From Candidatus Altimarinota bacterium (GTDB lineage: Bacteria > Patescibacteriota > Gracilibacteria > BD1-5 > UBA2023): a stretch of 64,000 nucleotides of DNA. Positions 1 to 11,949 of the stretch are shown here, in pieces. Under the pieces are notes generated by a model. The model searched no databases, had not been told where the DNA came from, and saw nothing but the letters and a program-made list of their open reading frames with translations. The position numbers were made by a program, and so were the translations under genes. The stretch spans positions 1-64,000 of the forward strand of contig JAQUEK010000004.1 of NCBI GenBank assembly GCA_028685185.1, written 5' to 3'. Position 1 is the first letter of the stretch; each line of letters opens with the position of its first letter.

Positions 1-1322
1 TCAAGTTGTTTTTGTAAATTACTTTTAATTTGTGAATTTGATGCTAACTTTACTTCAATCAATGTGCTATCTTTTCATTTTGAAACCTTAAAATCAACCG
101 GTCATCTTCAATTATTAACTTCTTTATCAACAGAAAAACCCGAAGCATTAAACATTAAATCAAGCATAATTTGGGCATCACTCTCACGAATTCTTAATTC
201 TTCTCAATCCCAGAAAATCTTATAACTGTCTCTTTCTTCAAGATAATGTTTAAATGATTTTACTTTTTCTATTACTTCATCAAAAGAGGTAATTTCTTTT
301 TCATAAAATTGTTTTTTATTTAGTTCACCTATTGCAGTCTTTATAGATTGGTAAAGATAAGTTTCTATATTAGAAACATCAGAAGCATTATTAATTAAAG
401 ATTTATCTCAATTTTCTTCTTTATCTTTGATATAGTAATCCAATAATACTGGAAATTCTAATGTCGTTCATATGAGTGCCTTTTGCCTATTTGCCTTGTT
501 ATCGTCAATAGTTATTTCCCCAGTTTTTTTGTCTCTCTTTTTCGGCATCAGTCATATGAAATATTTATTGATTTTTTCTTTTAATTCATCATTAGTAATC
601 TTGTTGATAATAGTGGTATCTTGCTCTAAATAATCATTTTTTGTAATCCATCAATTTTCTTTCACGAGAATATCCTTTGGTGTAAGCAAAACAAACTCTT
701 TTTTACCTTTTTTGTTTATTATAAAAGGAAGTTTGGCAATTTTACTATTCCATTCTCAAAAATTATAATCAAAAACTGATCTTGGGACATTAAAATTACA
801 TAAATACTTCTCATCTATATTTTTTTGGGCAAATTTTTGAGTGTAATCAATCAAAAAAGACTTGATAAGATTAAGTGTAAAATCACTTATCTTATCAGCT
901 CAAACTCTATCTCAAATCAAACATAACTTCTCTAAATGTGAGCTTTTTGTTATACCTCATCCCCTACTTAATAATGAACTTAAATTATTTTTCAATTCAT
1001 TAGCAAAATGCTTATTTAGTCATATTCATAAGTTGGAGTTTTTTGAAAATCATAGCCATACCTCTTTGACTTCCGAAAAAATAGCATTTCTTTCTTCGAA
1101 TAGTCATTCGTCAGATTTTTCTTTTAAATATGAGATATATTCAATAATATTCTTATGTAATTCTTTATATTCTGACTTACTACTAAAAAATATCAAAAAT
1201 GGATCAACAAAGGCAGGGTTATCACAAATGAGAGAAATATCAAGTGCTCAATACTTTTCAATCTTTTCATGATTAACTTCAAAGAAATCAGAAAAATATA
1301 TTTTAAAATTAATTTCTGCCAT
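1..1322 (-). CDS. Protein with C-terminal PD-(D/E)XK nuclease signature (3' end outside window)
   Basis: About 440 residues are visible from the ATG at 1322; the C-terminus lies beyond the window edge. Read with TGA=Gly. The N-terminal part contains NPAFVDPFLIF near residue 40. Near residues 400-425 it has NNGRGPVDFK followed by STLIEVKLAS, which gives D410, E423 and K425 in the spacing of a PD-(D/E)XK nuclease core. It lies 41 bp downstream of the HEPN-motif gene and is last in the visible hsdR-hsdMS operon, so a role in phage defence is likely. The nuclease assignment rests on this motif only; I do not recognise the N-terminal domain. Alternative: a nuclease-fold protein without cutting activity. 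Confidence 0.7.
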
Positions 1323-1363
1323 AAAACATTGAATTAATAATTAACTACTTATTTATTTTGAGT

Positions 1364-2770
1364 TTATTTAGTTTTACTATTTTTTAATATTACAGAACTT
1401 GTTTCTTGGTTTTCAGAAGTCATAACAGCCATATTTCAAAGACGTCAAAGCTCAATGTATCTATGAAAGCACGCTATGAAAAGGTTATTTAGAGCATCTT
1501 CTTCTTTTCTGTAATAGTAGTTATCTCAATAATATTCTTTTAATATCATATCCCATTCATTCTCAAATATATGAAAATCATCATAGAAATCACTTGAAGT
1601 CTTTATTTCAAATCTATCTTTTCAGAAAATTATATCATCTTTATCAATCCAAGATTTTGTTGAGCATATAAATATAAGCACATTATAAATTTCCTCGTTG
1701 GTATCTTTAATATTTTTAGAGTTTAAATGTTCTCTTATAAATAAGCTCTCTTTATCATCTCATGAATAATCAAACTTCATATTGAATTTGCTTTGTAATT
1801 CGCTAATTTTTTCAGTAATAACCTCTTTTTCTTCTTTATTATTAGTCTGCTCTTCAAGAATATGAAGTATTTCTAAAATATTATCCTTTTCTTCATAATT
1901 ATTTAAATCGTATTCTTCAATCTTCGTTGCATTCACAAAATAATTGAGTATATCTATTATATTTACTCATTCAATTTCAAAAACTCAAAGGAACAATTTA
2001 TTGAAATGTAGTAAGAATAATTTTAATCCTGTTTCATTTATCTCTCATAATTTGGCAAGCAAAATGAGTATAATAATCTTCCTACTAAATGTTGCATAAT
2101 TTCTATCAGGTTTTCACTTTATATAGTGATTATTTATATTATTATTTCATAAACATAAATCATTAATCATTTCAATTTCTATCGAAGAGAACACGTTTCT
2201 TAAAAATAGTCCTTGAATTTTATCTTCTGCCGTATCGAATATATTTCATTCATCTTTATTTAAAAAAGAATTATCTATAAATCAATCAATAATCTTTTTG
2301 ATAATAGATTTATGTTTTTCATTAATTGATTTTATATTATTTAGAATATTAATAAATACCGTATGGCAATCAAAACAATTCTTTATGTAAACATCTCAAT
2401 TTGAATGAGCACAATCATTCCTGTGTTTTATAGGCATAGATATAAATCTCTCTATTTCTCTTGGGTTAAATCAATAATATTCTCATATTATTTTTACAAA
2501 ATCACTCTCTCATAAGTTTGATAAATCGAAAGATTTATTGAATGGTTTACTGTTGAGTTCTTTTCTTATATTTTTTGAAAAATCAGAATTTGTATCATAG
2601 AAATAAATCTGTTGTGCGTTTTTATATAGATACGTAAGATAAAGCATATTTAATCAAAGCACCGCAAATCTATATTTCTCTTTATCAAGAAATATATTTA
2701 TACTTTCATATAGATATCTTAAAAAATCATTATTATCTTCATAATAGTAATCTTTTGGCAGATAAGTCAT
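1364..2770 (-). CDS. HEPN-motif protein in type I restriction operon
   Basis: 468 residues, read with TGA=Gly; ATG at 2770, TAA at 1364. Residues 117-122 read RNDCAH within KHRNDCAHSN. This is the RNxxxH form of the Rx4-6H catalytic motif of HEPN ribonucleases. No Walker A motif is visible, so it is not a complete PrrC or RloC (these carry an N-terminal NTPase). The rest is helical and charged, with many Asn, Lys and Glu. It lies 52 bp after the hsdM-hsdS fusion and 41 bp before the PD-(D/E)XK gene on the same strand. In established type I systems, HEPN anticodon nucleases such as PrrC sit beside hsd genes and fire when restriction is inhibited. A similar role here is inference. Confidence 0.65.
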
Positions 2771-2822
2771 TATCTCATCCGTAATGTCTAATAGTTGCTG
2801 TTTTTCTGGCAAAGTAGTTATT

Positions 2823-5429
2823 TTAAAATAATTTATTAATAATCCTGTCTATATCTTCTTGTTTATTATCTCTTACTTTTTTTAATTTTACTATTAATTC
2901 CTCTTGTGTTTCAAGTTGTTCTATTATTTCTTTTTGTTTTTCAATTGAAATAATCGGGACTTTAATTTGTTTTATGGCATTAGCATTAAACTGAGGTTGT
3001 CATCATCAACTTACCAATTCTTTTTTTTGCTCTTCGTATTTATCGCTAAATGAATAAAAGAAATAATATTTATTTAACAGTTTTGAGTTGTCTATATTAA
3101 GTCTAATCAAAAATCAAGCAAATGCCGATCGAATATCTGAATTAAAATATAATGTTTTTCAATAAGTAGCTCATGTTCTTGCTACGAGTATATCTCATTT
3201 ATTTAAAATATATGTTTTAGTTTCTTCATTTAATGGTATATATTTAAAGTCTTTATTTTTAAGTAATCAGTTCTCATCAATATCGGTAATTCTAACATAT
3301 CTTAATTCTCAATCATCTAATCAGGCTAATCATATTCAATATTCAGTATTACATAGTTCATTTAACTCAACCCACTCAACATCTAATCATTCAATATATT
3401 CCTCAAAATTGCCTCTCTCTCTCTCTGTTGCCTCTATAAGTTCATTTGCCTTGTTTATTATTTCTTGCTTTTCATTAATTTTATCTATTATTTCTTGTTG
3501 TATTACTAATGGAGGTAATGGTATTTCAAAGTTATATAATATTTTAGAGTTCAAATTATTTATATTTGCTCAGGAAATTGTATTCCTAAGATAAGTATTA
3601 AAATATTCTCACCTTAGTAAATTAAATAAATATTTTGGTAAAACTTTATCATTAGCTACTATTGCTCACATAAATCATCAAAAATAATATTCAGTATTAA
3701 TATCGATATAAGCAATTTTTCAAATATGTTCTTTACTTCAACTTGCTAAACAAATAAATATATCATCTTTGTGTAATTTTTTCTTTTCATCTCATCATAC
3801 TGATATATTAATTGTTTTAATATCGGTTAAATTTAGATTGCTATTTTTAACATTGATATTATTGGCTCTTAATACCTTTATTCAATTTTCACTATCTAAT
3901 TCATCATCTTTTGAATATACAAGTCATCTTCTTAATTCACAAATTTCTCATAGTTTTATTCTTGGAAATGCTTGAATTCAATCTTTAATAATACTTTTTT
4001 TATATCTTCAAGCACTTAAAATATACTCATTTTTAGCAATATCTTCTATTGAAGCAAACCATGCATTTTTTGAGTTTAACTTTTCATCTTCTAAGATATT
4101 ATTTCAATTGTAATGTTTTAGATATTCATATCTTTCTAATAAATCCGGAATGTCATTAGTTTTTATTGGTCTTCTTTGCGCTCATAGGTCATATCAATCA
4201 TTTTGCAAATCGTAGAACCAAACCTTTTCTGTTGGTTTTCATTTTGTAAATATGAGAATGTTTGTCTTAACTCAACTGTAAGGCTGAAAAATTCAGCTTG
4301 GCAACGAAATTACAGCATTAAGACTACATTTCTCTACTAAATGTTTTCTGATATTAACATAATCGTTATTAGTTTTAAATACCATACCTTCTGGAACTAT
4401 AACTACACATCTACCACCTTTATTAAGTTTATTAATCATATGTCATAAAAACAATACCTCCGTTGCGCTTGAAAAAACTGGGAAATCAAGCTTATCAATC
4501 CTATCTTTTGCTATACTTCAAGCAAAAGGCGGATTTGCAAGAATAACATCATAACTTCTTCATTCTTCTATTTCGTCTTTATTTTTTCATAGAACATCCT
4601 TAATTCTAATACTGGTTCATTCACTAAATCAATGTAGGATCATATTCATTATTGAGAACCTTACCATATTGATATCTATATCGTATCAATAGAAAGTTTT
4701 GGTATAAAGGAAATCTCTCTGATTATCATTTAATAAATCACCAGTTCAAAGGTTGTATTTCTCTCATCTTCAATCTGTCTTCTCAATAAGAGTATTATTA
4801 TGTGAGTGTTTCGTAAGTATATGATTATATGTTCATATTAGAAATCATGCAGTTCAGCAAGCTGGATCATATATTGTCTCCATAACATCAGGATCAGCAA
4901 GCTTTACCATCATATCTATTACATTTCTTGGAGTTCTAAATTGCCCATTTGTTCAAGACTTGCTTATTTTTGATAGCATATATTCATATAAATCTCATTT
5001 ATCGATGAAATCAAACTTTGAGAAATCAAGATTTGCAATACTTTCTACTACTGCTTTTAATGTAGATGGTTCATATATTTTAAGATGAGCATTTTTAAAA
5101 AACTCTCTTTCTTCTTGTTTTAGAACGCTTAAATTTCTTATAAAAGGAAAAATATCGCTTTCTATGAATAATCTTAACTCATCACCATTGAGATTATGGG
5201 CCCAATTCCTGAACTTGTATTTTTCTTTGTCTCCCTTGAAAATTCAATCATATGTTTTATTTTGCATTCGTGCTATCGCTTCTCTCTCTTCTTCTTTCTC
5301 ATCAAGAAGCTTCAAAAATATGAAGTATGAAATCTGCTCTATATAGTCAACAGGATTATTGACTCATCCAGACCAAAGATTTTGTATGATATTATCTATT
5401 TTAGCGATAAGTTCAGTGTGATTTGCCAT
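2823..5429 (-). CDS. hsdM: Type I restriction methyltransferase-specificity fusion (HsdM-HsdS)
   Basis: 868 residues in one frame with no TAA or TAG. The HsdM part (about 1-480) starts [10 protein letters not shown], has the SAM-binding motif DPACGTAGF near 190 and the N6-adenine methylase motif NPPF at 299-302. The frame then continues directly into a specificity subunit with two target recognition domains (about 480-680 and 685-868). Each TRD is followed by a conserved helix, the first containing [18 protein letters not shown] and the second [17 protein letters not shown]. HsdM and HsdS are normally separate genes; a fused M-S with a separate HsdR is unusual for a type I system, though type IIG enzymes fuse these parts. 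It lies 20 bp after hsdR. Function: N6-adenine methylation of a bipartite site and targeting of HsdR. Confidence 0.9.
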
Positions 5430-5449
5430 TGTTTATTTAATTTAAAAAA

Positions 5450-7603
5450 CTATTGAAAACATATTGTATTAAGTTCTTCTATTTTTCCTACTATTTCTTG
5501 TCAAAAAAGGCTGTTGGCCTTGTTAAATCATCATAAGGCTGTATAGGGTGGCCTTTGTAAATCTTCAAGCTGTAATCTCTTATTATTTGCGATTATCTGA
5601 TTTTTTAGAGTTTCAAGGTAATTGATTTGTTCATCTGAAAAATTTTGGTTAGCAATCCATCAATTAAATATATCTTCAATATGCTCTTGTCTTGTGGGGA
5701 ATTTTGTTAATCAATATGCTACTTTCAAGAAATCAAGAAAATCTGCTTTTGGTTGTTCGTAGGCTTTTCTTAAATTTTCAATATTAAAATGTCATTTCTG
5801 CCTTAATATCTCTTTTTCAACATTTTCAACATTATCTTGTGTTATATCGTCATATTTTCAGTCTTTAATTTTCTTTAATATCTCAATTTCTTCTGTTTTG
5901 GAAATAATAAGGCTTTCAAACTGCTCCTTATAATTTCTAATATCTATCTTTTCACCAGCTCAAATGTTCATAAATCAACTTTCGATCATTCTATCTTCTG
6001 CGTGTATTTCTTTAAATTCTCCCTTTTTATCAATTTCTCCTTGTGTTTCTTCGTCTTCAAATATATTTTTTGGGCTGTATTCTATATTTTTAATAAGTCA
6101 GGGCTTTGTTTCTTTCTCTTCATATCATAAAGATTTGAAATACTCATATATTCAAACATAATCATACATTACAAACTTATTTTTAATAAGCTCTCAATTC
6201 CTGAAATATAGACGGGTTCATCGTCATCTTATTTGTTGGTAAAGTATAGGTGATTTTGTCGGTCTCACAATAACTATATTTTCTACTTTTGGCGCATCAA
6301 ATCAAGTTGTAAGCATGTCAACACTTACTATTGATAGTGGTAAAGTGTCATTTTTAAATCTTTTAATTATATCATCCTTATTTTCTACTGTATAATCAAT
6401 TAATTCTGCGTAATTTCCTTTATATTCAGGATGTTCTTCATTTAGCATTCTACATAGAGTTGCTGCATGTCTCTGATTTACTGCAAACCAAATTGATTTT
6501 GTATTAGGTTTTGCTTTTTCTTTGAAGTCTCTTACTATTTCAAGGTTTCTTTCGGGAACTGTAATTTTTCTTTCAAGATCAGATGGTAAATAAGTTTCGC
6601 CAGTTTCTGTATCTACAACTCAATTTAAGCTTATATCTGTTCTTCATACATAGACAGTATAATCAGCAAGAAATCAATCTTTTATTGCCTCTCTCATTCA
6701 ATAAACAAAGTGTGGTTGTTTTGTTTCAAAGAATGTAAAAGTGTTTCTATCTTGTAGGATTGCAGGAGTTGCAGTTAGACCAATCTTTATAGCATCAAAA
6801 TAATCAAGTATCTTTCTCCATTCTCAATAAATACTTCTGTGGCATTCATCAACTACTACTAAATCAAAATATCATGCTGTGAATTTGTTATAATGATTTT
6901 GTAAGGTTTGAAGTGTTGAAACTGTTATTGTATTTCATTCTCTCGGTTTTGCATAACTGTAAATATAACTTCAATATTCTCTTGTATGTTCTTTAAAAGT
7001 TCATAGTGCTTGATTGGCAAGTTCTTCTCTATCTACAAGAAATAAAACCTTATTTACAAGGCCACATTGAATAAGTCTTTTGATTTCTGCTGTGATTGTT
7101 CTTGTTTTTCAAGTTCCTGTTGCCATTTCTATAAGAACCTTCCTTTTTCATCTTAAAATGGCTTCATCAATAGCCTTACAACAATCCGTTTGATATGGTC
7201 TTTCTACTATAAAATTATCTACTGGAATATCTGAAAGAGGCTTGATATACAATTCTCTTGCTTGTATTCTCATTAAATCATCTTGTGAATAAAATCAATT
7301 GATAGGTCTGGCATCTGAATTATTAACATCCCAGAAATATATTTGATTTCAATTAGCAAGAAAGGCATACTTGATTTTTAAATCTTCCGTATACCTTTTG
7401 GCTTGGTTTTTTGCAGTGTATGGATCAATTGCTTCTTTTTTTGCTTCAACAATTGCTAATGGTCTTCCTGCTTTATCTCTTAAAAGATAATCAGCTCTTC
7501 CGTCAGCATATATTTCTGTTGATACCTGTGATTTATCTTCTATATTCCATCATGCTTCTCTTAAATTTCTATCAATTATAATTCTTGCATCTGTTTCTGG
7601 CAT
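5450..7603 (-). CDS. hsdR: Type I restriction enzyme HsdR (EcoEI-like helicase-nuclease)
   Basis: 717 residues, ATG at 7603, TAG at 5450. An N-terminal nuclease region has DGRADYLLRD and VEAKKE near residue 52, the PD-(D/E)XK pattern. The superfamily 2 helicase follows: ATGTGKTRT near 163, VVVDECHRS near 249, GLTATP, and a late QIRGR-type motif VI. The C-terminal region matches the general layout of the EcoEI_R_C family. It is somewhat shorter than classical EcoKI-type R subunits, as usual for the EcoEI type. It is first in the leftward operon. In the complex it translocates and cuts unmethylated DNA, with site choice supplied by the downstream M-S fusion. Confidence 0.92.
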
Positions 7604-7796
7604 TTAATTTTTATTTATTATATAAATTGCTTTACAGTCTATCTATTTTTATAGATAATTCAATTTTTATATTTTTTAAAAAACTATACCAATATATATG
7701 GGATGATTGCTTTTATAATTTGATATTTGTTTAAATATTCTTATATTAAGAACTGCTATTTATAGTATATTTTCAAATATTTTTAATAGTCTTTAT

Positions 7797-8960
7797 ATGT
7801 CAAAATCAACAAATATTTTTTTTAAAGAACAATCAGAAATTACTCGTCAAAAATTAGAGCTTTATAATTGATATATAAAGAAATATGCTATTACTCTTTT
7901 AATGGCTAATTTTTGGGATTGAAAAATATTTATTGCTGATTTATTTTCATGACCATGATTTAATTGAAAAGATAAATGAAGCCCTTTATTATTAATTGAT
8001 ACATTAAATGAATTGCTTTCTAACCCTGTATTACTTAATAAATATGCCAATCCGGAAGTTATAATGCTTTTTAATGATAAAGACAATATTGAAGAGTTAA
8101 AAACAAATATATCAAATTATTCTGTTAGTAAACATATTAAACTTAATTATGAAAGTAAAAGTTTTTCAGATATATTACCTTGATTGAAAGAAATAATTGA
8201 TAAATCAAATATTCCTAAATTTTTTTTCTTGGATCAATTTAGTTATTCAACTGTATCTTTAAATGACATAAAAACTCTTTTTTCAGCTAAAAATACAGAA
8301 ATACTCTTATTTTCTCCTGTAATTGATTTGCATAGATTTGTAAATGCCGAAAATTTAAAAAATAATAAAGACCATAAGACTCGCAAAGTAATTGAAGACT
8401 ATACAGATAAATGAATATGAGATCATTACGAATGAGATATTTATAAATTATGTGATGAAATTGTATGTAAATTAAAAAAGGAACTTAAAAGTGATTATAT
8501 AAGATATATATTATTAGATGACTGAAAAAGAAAAAATGCTTTATTTTATCTTACCCGTCATCCCTTATGATTAATTAAATTTAATAATGTAGCTATAAAA
8601 TTATGAGATTATTGAATTTGAAGGCTTGATATTAAAAAGAAAAAAAATGAAAAAGAAGAATGATTTCAGATATGCCTTTTTTCAGAAAAAGAAATTGATG
8701 AAAAAGCAATATGTAAGCATGCTTTATTTGAAAGTAAACTCATTGAATTATTAACTGATAAAGAAGTATCAAATAAAGATATTATAATATTCAGTGCAAT
8801 CAATTGGATTGAAGTTAGTGAAACAAACAAGATTTTAAAGGAATACAAAAAGCAATGAAAATTACAAGTTAGATATGTAAATTGACTAAATACAAAATGA
8901 TTATATATTTCTGATAAACACTGGAATGAAGTTATAAGTTTTATTAAGCTAAAAAAATAA
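7797..8960 (+). CDS. tcmP: Three-Cys-motif partner protein TcmP
   Basis: 387 residues, ATG at 7797, TAA at 8958. The N-terminus has [20 protein letters not shown], where four glycines are TGA. This is the DLFxGPG signature of TcmP proteins, which resembles a Rossmann methyltransferase loop. The gene ends 4 bp before the DUF5131 gene, matching the usual pairing that gave the family its name (partner of the three-Cys-motif protein). It is transcribed divergently from hsdR across a 193-bp gap rich in A and T. The biochemical activity of TcmP is not established; its place in a defence island suggests defence or phage-related work, as an inference. Confidence 0.8.
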
Positions 8961-8964
8961 TAAT

Positions 8965-9672
8965 ATGACACAGAAGTCAAAGATAGAATGGACCCAATTA
9001 ACTTGGAACCCGGTAACTGGTTGTTCAAAGATTAGTGAGGGGTGCAAAAATTGTTATGCTGAGAGAATGTCAAGAAGACTACAATTAATGGGACAGAAAA
9101 AATATATTAATTGATTTGAGTTAACTTTACATCCTGACACTTTAAACTATCCATCAAAATTAAAGAAACCATCAATTATATTTGTTAATTCTATGAGTGA
9201 TCTATTTCATGAAAATGTTCCCTTTGATTTTGTGAAACAGGTATTTGATGTCATGAATAAAGAAAAACAGCATATTTTTCAAGTCGTAACCAAAAGAGCT
9301 GATATTATGTTAGATATTGTCTCTAAACTTGAAATATGAGATAATATATGGCTATGAGTTACCATTGAGAATAACAAACATTTAGATAGACTTGAATATC
9401 TTAAAAAAACAAAAGCAAGAATTAAATTTTTATCATTAGAACCTTTGCTTAGTGATTTATTTGATTTAGATCCCAAATGAGTTAATTGGGTAATTGTCTG
9501 ATGAGAATCTTGACCTTGATCGAGAGAAATAAAGGAAGAATGGGTAACTGATATTAGAGATAAATGCATTAAGAATAAAATACCATTCTTTTTTAAGCAA
9601 TGGTGATGAATTAATAAGAAAAAATCTTGAAAATTACTTGAATGAAAAGTATATAATGAATTTCCAATTTAA
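8965..9672 (+). CDS. DUF5131 / phage Gp37-Gp68 family three-Cys protein
   Basis: 235 residues, ATG at 8965, TAA at 9670. It begins [20 protein letters not shown] and contains [16 protein letters not shown]: three cysteines in C-x6-C-x2-C spacing, which could hold an iron-sulfur cluster as in radical-SAM-like enzymes. Later motifs typical of DUF5131 are [46 protein letters not shown] and PFFFKQWGG. The length matches the family. Four bases separate it from tcmP, so the two are almost certainly co-expressed. The family is common in phages and mobile regions. The radical-SAM suggestion is inference from the cysteine pattern. Confidence 0.87.
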
Positions 9673-9872
9673 CAATCAAAAACTATCTGATTATATGTCT
9701 TTATTTTAAATATTTTTATTTTTAATAGATATAATAAGACATTTTTTTATTCCACAATTTTTCAGATAATTTATATCATTTCGTAAACTTTCAACTCCAT
9801 TTTTTATATGTAAGTGTAATTAATAAATTTCCGTATATATAGCAATATATAATTAATGATTTATTAATATCT

Positions 9873-10454
9873 ATGTCTATAAATAAAAAAGTCTTGGTAT
9901 GCTTATGAATTACATTTCTTTTATCAATTCCTTCATCAACTCCAACGCATGCTTTTGAAGATACAGAACTTGATACTTTTTCAGAATTTCCCAATTCTTA
10001 TGAGATATTTTTGAATGAAGCAATAAAACAATCTAAAAATTTCGGTTTTTGTAAATGAATTAAAGAATGTATATTTTATGATGAATATGTAGATGTCCTT
10101 AATTTTCATATTTTTACACTCTCAAACAATCTGGATGATTTGTATTATATCGAAAATCAGTATTGAAAATATTATCACGATTGGATTTTAGATAATAGAT
10201 TACTTATTGAAGAAAAATTTGATGAGTATCTGACAAAAGATATAATGAACTATTTATGATGAATGATTTTAAATGAAGAAAATGGTTTTAATGAAGAGCA
10301 AATCCATAACATATATTTTTGATATATAAAAAATGAAGGATTTTATAAACTTTATAAAGCTAAAAATAAAACCAAGGATTTGAAGCAACAAGTGATATAT
10401 GATTATATGATCTATCTGTTATTTTCAGATATTAGATTATATAAAATAAATTAA
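9873..10454 (+). CDS. Secreted protein of unknown function
   Basis: 193 residues, ATG at 9873, TAA at 10452. The N-terminus MSINKKVLVCLGITFLLSIP is a clear signal peptide, with a plausible cleavage site near THAFED. The mature part is acidic and tyrosine-rich with many Asn and Lys and no repeats or recognised motifs. There are few cysteines (one pair, FCKGIKECIFY, could form a small disulfide loop). It is isolated: 200 bp of AT-rich DNA precede it and a terminator hairpin follows at about 10512. I do not recognise the family. Confidence 0.7.
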
Positions 10455-10511
10455 TTTCTATTGAAGATATACTTGTAATTAGTCGGAATATTTCTCTATT
10501 TTTATTAAAAA

Positions 10512-10538
10512 TAAATCTCCTTTTTCAAGGAGATTTTG
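10512..10538. terminator. Intrinsic terminator (bidirectional)
   Basis: Stem AAATCTCC / GGAGATTT with a short TTTTCAA loop and T-rich 3' side, between convergent genes ending at 10454 (+) and 10554 (-). Confidence 0.75.
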
Positions 10539-10553
10539 TTATAGATGTTTATT

Positions 10554-10880
10554 TTAACCTTCTGGAAATGGAATGATTGATAAAAAATTATTCATTTTAG
10601 ATTCTCATAGGTAATTGCTATTTTCTTCAAGCCATTCTGATAAGCCTTCAATGGTTAATAATTCAATAGATTCTCATTCGCTTCGACTGTTTCAATAATG
10701 AGTTGCATATCAAGTATTAGCTCATCACCAGCTATATAGGAATAATTGTCAGTTTTTTGTTCTATAAATATCTTGTTCCACGTAATTAAAATCACTTTTA
10801 CTTGTTCATCATTTATAAAATCATCAGATATGTTCAGCTGTGTCAGTATCATATAATTTTCAGTTGATTATTGTTTTCAT
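10554..10880 (-). CDS. Small conserved protein of mobile elements
   Basis: 108 residues, ATG at 10880, TAA at 10554. The sequence reads MKTIINGKLYDTDTAEHIGG, then YRTKNGQLFLYSWGG, then LSEWLEENSNYL. This matches a common small-protein layout of plasmids and integrative elements (start MKxIxNGKxYDTxTAxxIG, middle LYRTKxGxxFL, end EWxEEx), for which I know no function. It is only readable with TGA=Gly (12 glycines are TGA), so it would be missed under the standard code. Its neighbours are other small accessory genes. The resemblance is recalled from memory and was not searched. Confidence 0.7.
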
Positions 10881-10938
10881 AGTTCTAATTAGTTATATAT
10901 TAAAATGTTAATTTATTTTTAAATAGTATTCTTTATGT

Positions 10939-11349
10939 CTATTCAGCTTCTACAAGCTTATTTGTAAGTAGGAAAAGAATAGGTATTTTTTGAAAATATT
11001 GCTTTGAATATATTATTTCTTTATATTCGGATAAATGGATATTGATTATTCAAGTGGAATCATAGCTATCCGGGTAGTAATATGTATCTTGATTTTCATC
11101 GTAAAATCTAATTCAGAAAACTACTTCAAGATCTCAAAATTGGAATGATCAGGAGTTATGTATTCCGAATGGATCATTGTAAATATCGAAACTATCAAAT
11201 GTATGAATTTTTTGAATAATTTCATAAAGTTGATCGGGAGTAAAGTCATCATTATGGTCTACTATATCTATATTGGAAACTTCAAAATTCTTAATGAAGT
11301 CATCGTTTGCTTGTCGTATTATGTCAAGCGTTGCATTTTGTTCATTCAT
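10939..11349 (-). CDS. Hypothetical acidic protein
   Basis: 136 residues, ATG at 11349, TAG at 10939. It is acidic, starts MNEQNATLDIIRQANDDFIK, and has a run of charged and aromatic residues (FYDENQDTYYYPDSYDSTG) before a more hydrophobic C-terminus ending LLTNKLVEAE. There is no signal peptide or membrane span. It is preceded by the mobile-element small protein in the same direction. I do not recognise the family. Confidence 0.6.
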
Positions 11350-11695
11350 ATTGTAAGGGTTGTTAAAAAATAAGTAAAAAAGAACTCTAAATCCCGCTAT
11401 CTATTTTCATGCTCCCTATAAGCAATAACGAAATTTTAGATAACAGGATCCAAAGTTCTTTATCGGATCATATATTTTTTAAAATTTGGAATAGGGAGAA
11501 TTATTTTGCGGTTCCAAGAATTTCTTTTAATGAACGTTTTGAGAGTAATTTCTTAAACTCTTTAATCATATACATTTATAATTTACTAATTTTGGACTTT
11601 TTTTGAAAATCAAATTGACGATTTTTAAATTTGTGTTTTAAATATATTTAGTGTATACTATGTCTATTCAATCTTAACTATTTTATATCTTGATT

Positions 11696-11911
11696 ATGCT
11701 TATAAATATGCCGTTAGAATATGCTTCTCTTTTAAAATATATCTTATTTCCAATAGGCTTTGTTATTGTGAGTTTTATATTACAGAAATGGCTGAATATT
11801 ATAATTACCACTCTTCGAAAATTGGACGAGTTCATAGTTAGTTTTAACAAATCAAGTCTTCTTCTGTTATCTCTTTATTTTGTAGTTCTTATTTATATCA
11901 AATTCAGTTAG
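11696..11911 (+). CDS. Small membrane protein
   Basis: 71 residues from the ATG at 11696 (an in-frame alternative lies at 11690), TAG at 11909. Two hydrophobic segments are visible: residues about 10-25 (YILFPIGFVIVSFILQ) and the C-terminal SLLLLSLYFVVLIYIKF. Between them lies a short charged linker LRKLDEFIVSFNKS. It precedes two unknown genes on the same strand by 38 bp. No TGA codons occur in it, so the composition test gives no support, and the call rests on length and hydrophobic pattern. Confidence 0.45.
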   Translation: MLINMPLEYASLLKYILFPIGFVIVSFILQKWLNIIITTLRKLDEFIVSFNKSSLLLLSLYFVVLIYIKFS

Positions 11912-11949
11912 TAGTCATGAATATTTATTTACAATTAATCTTTTAAAAA

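Noticed and set aside
862-1272. Plus-strand ORF of 136 codons
   Set aside because: It is the antisense shadow of the PD-(D/E)XK protein gene, which is open over the same bases with TGA as glycine and carries recognisable motifs.
11409-11648. Plus-strand ORF MLPISNNEILDNRIQ... (79 codons with TGA read)
   Set aside because: It contains an opposing ORF of equal plausibility, has no partner or motif, and is too short to separate from chance in AT-rich DNA.
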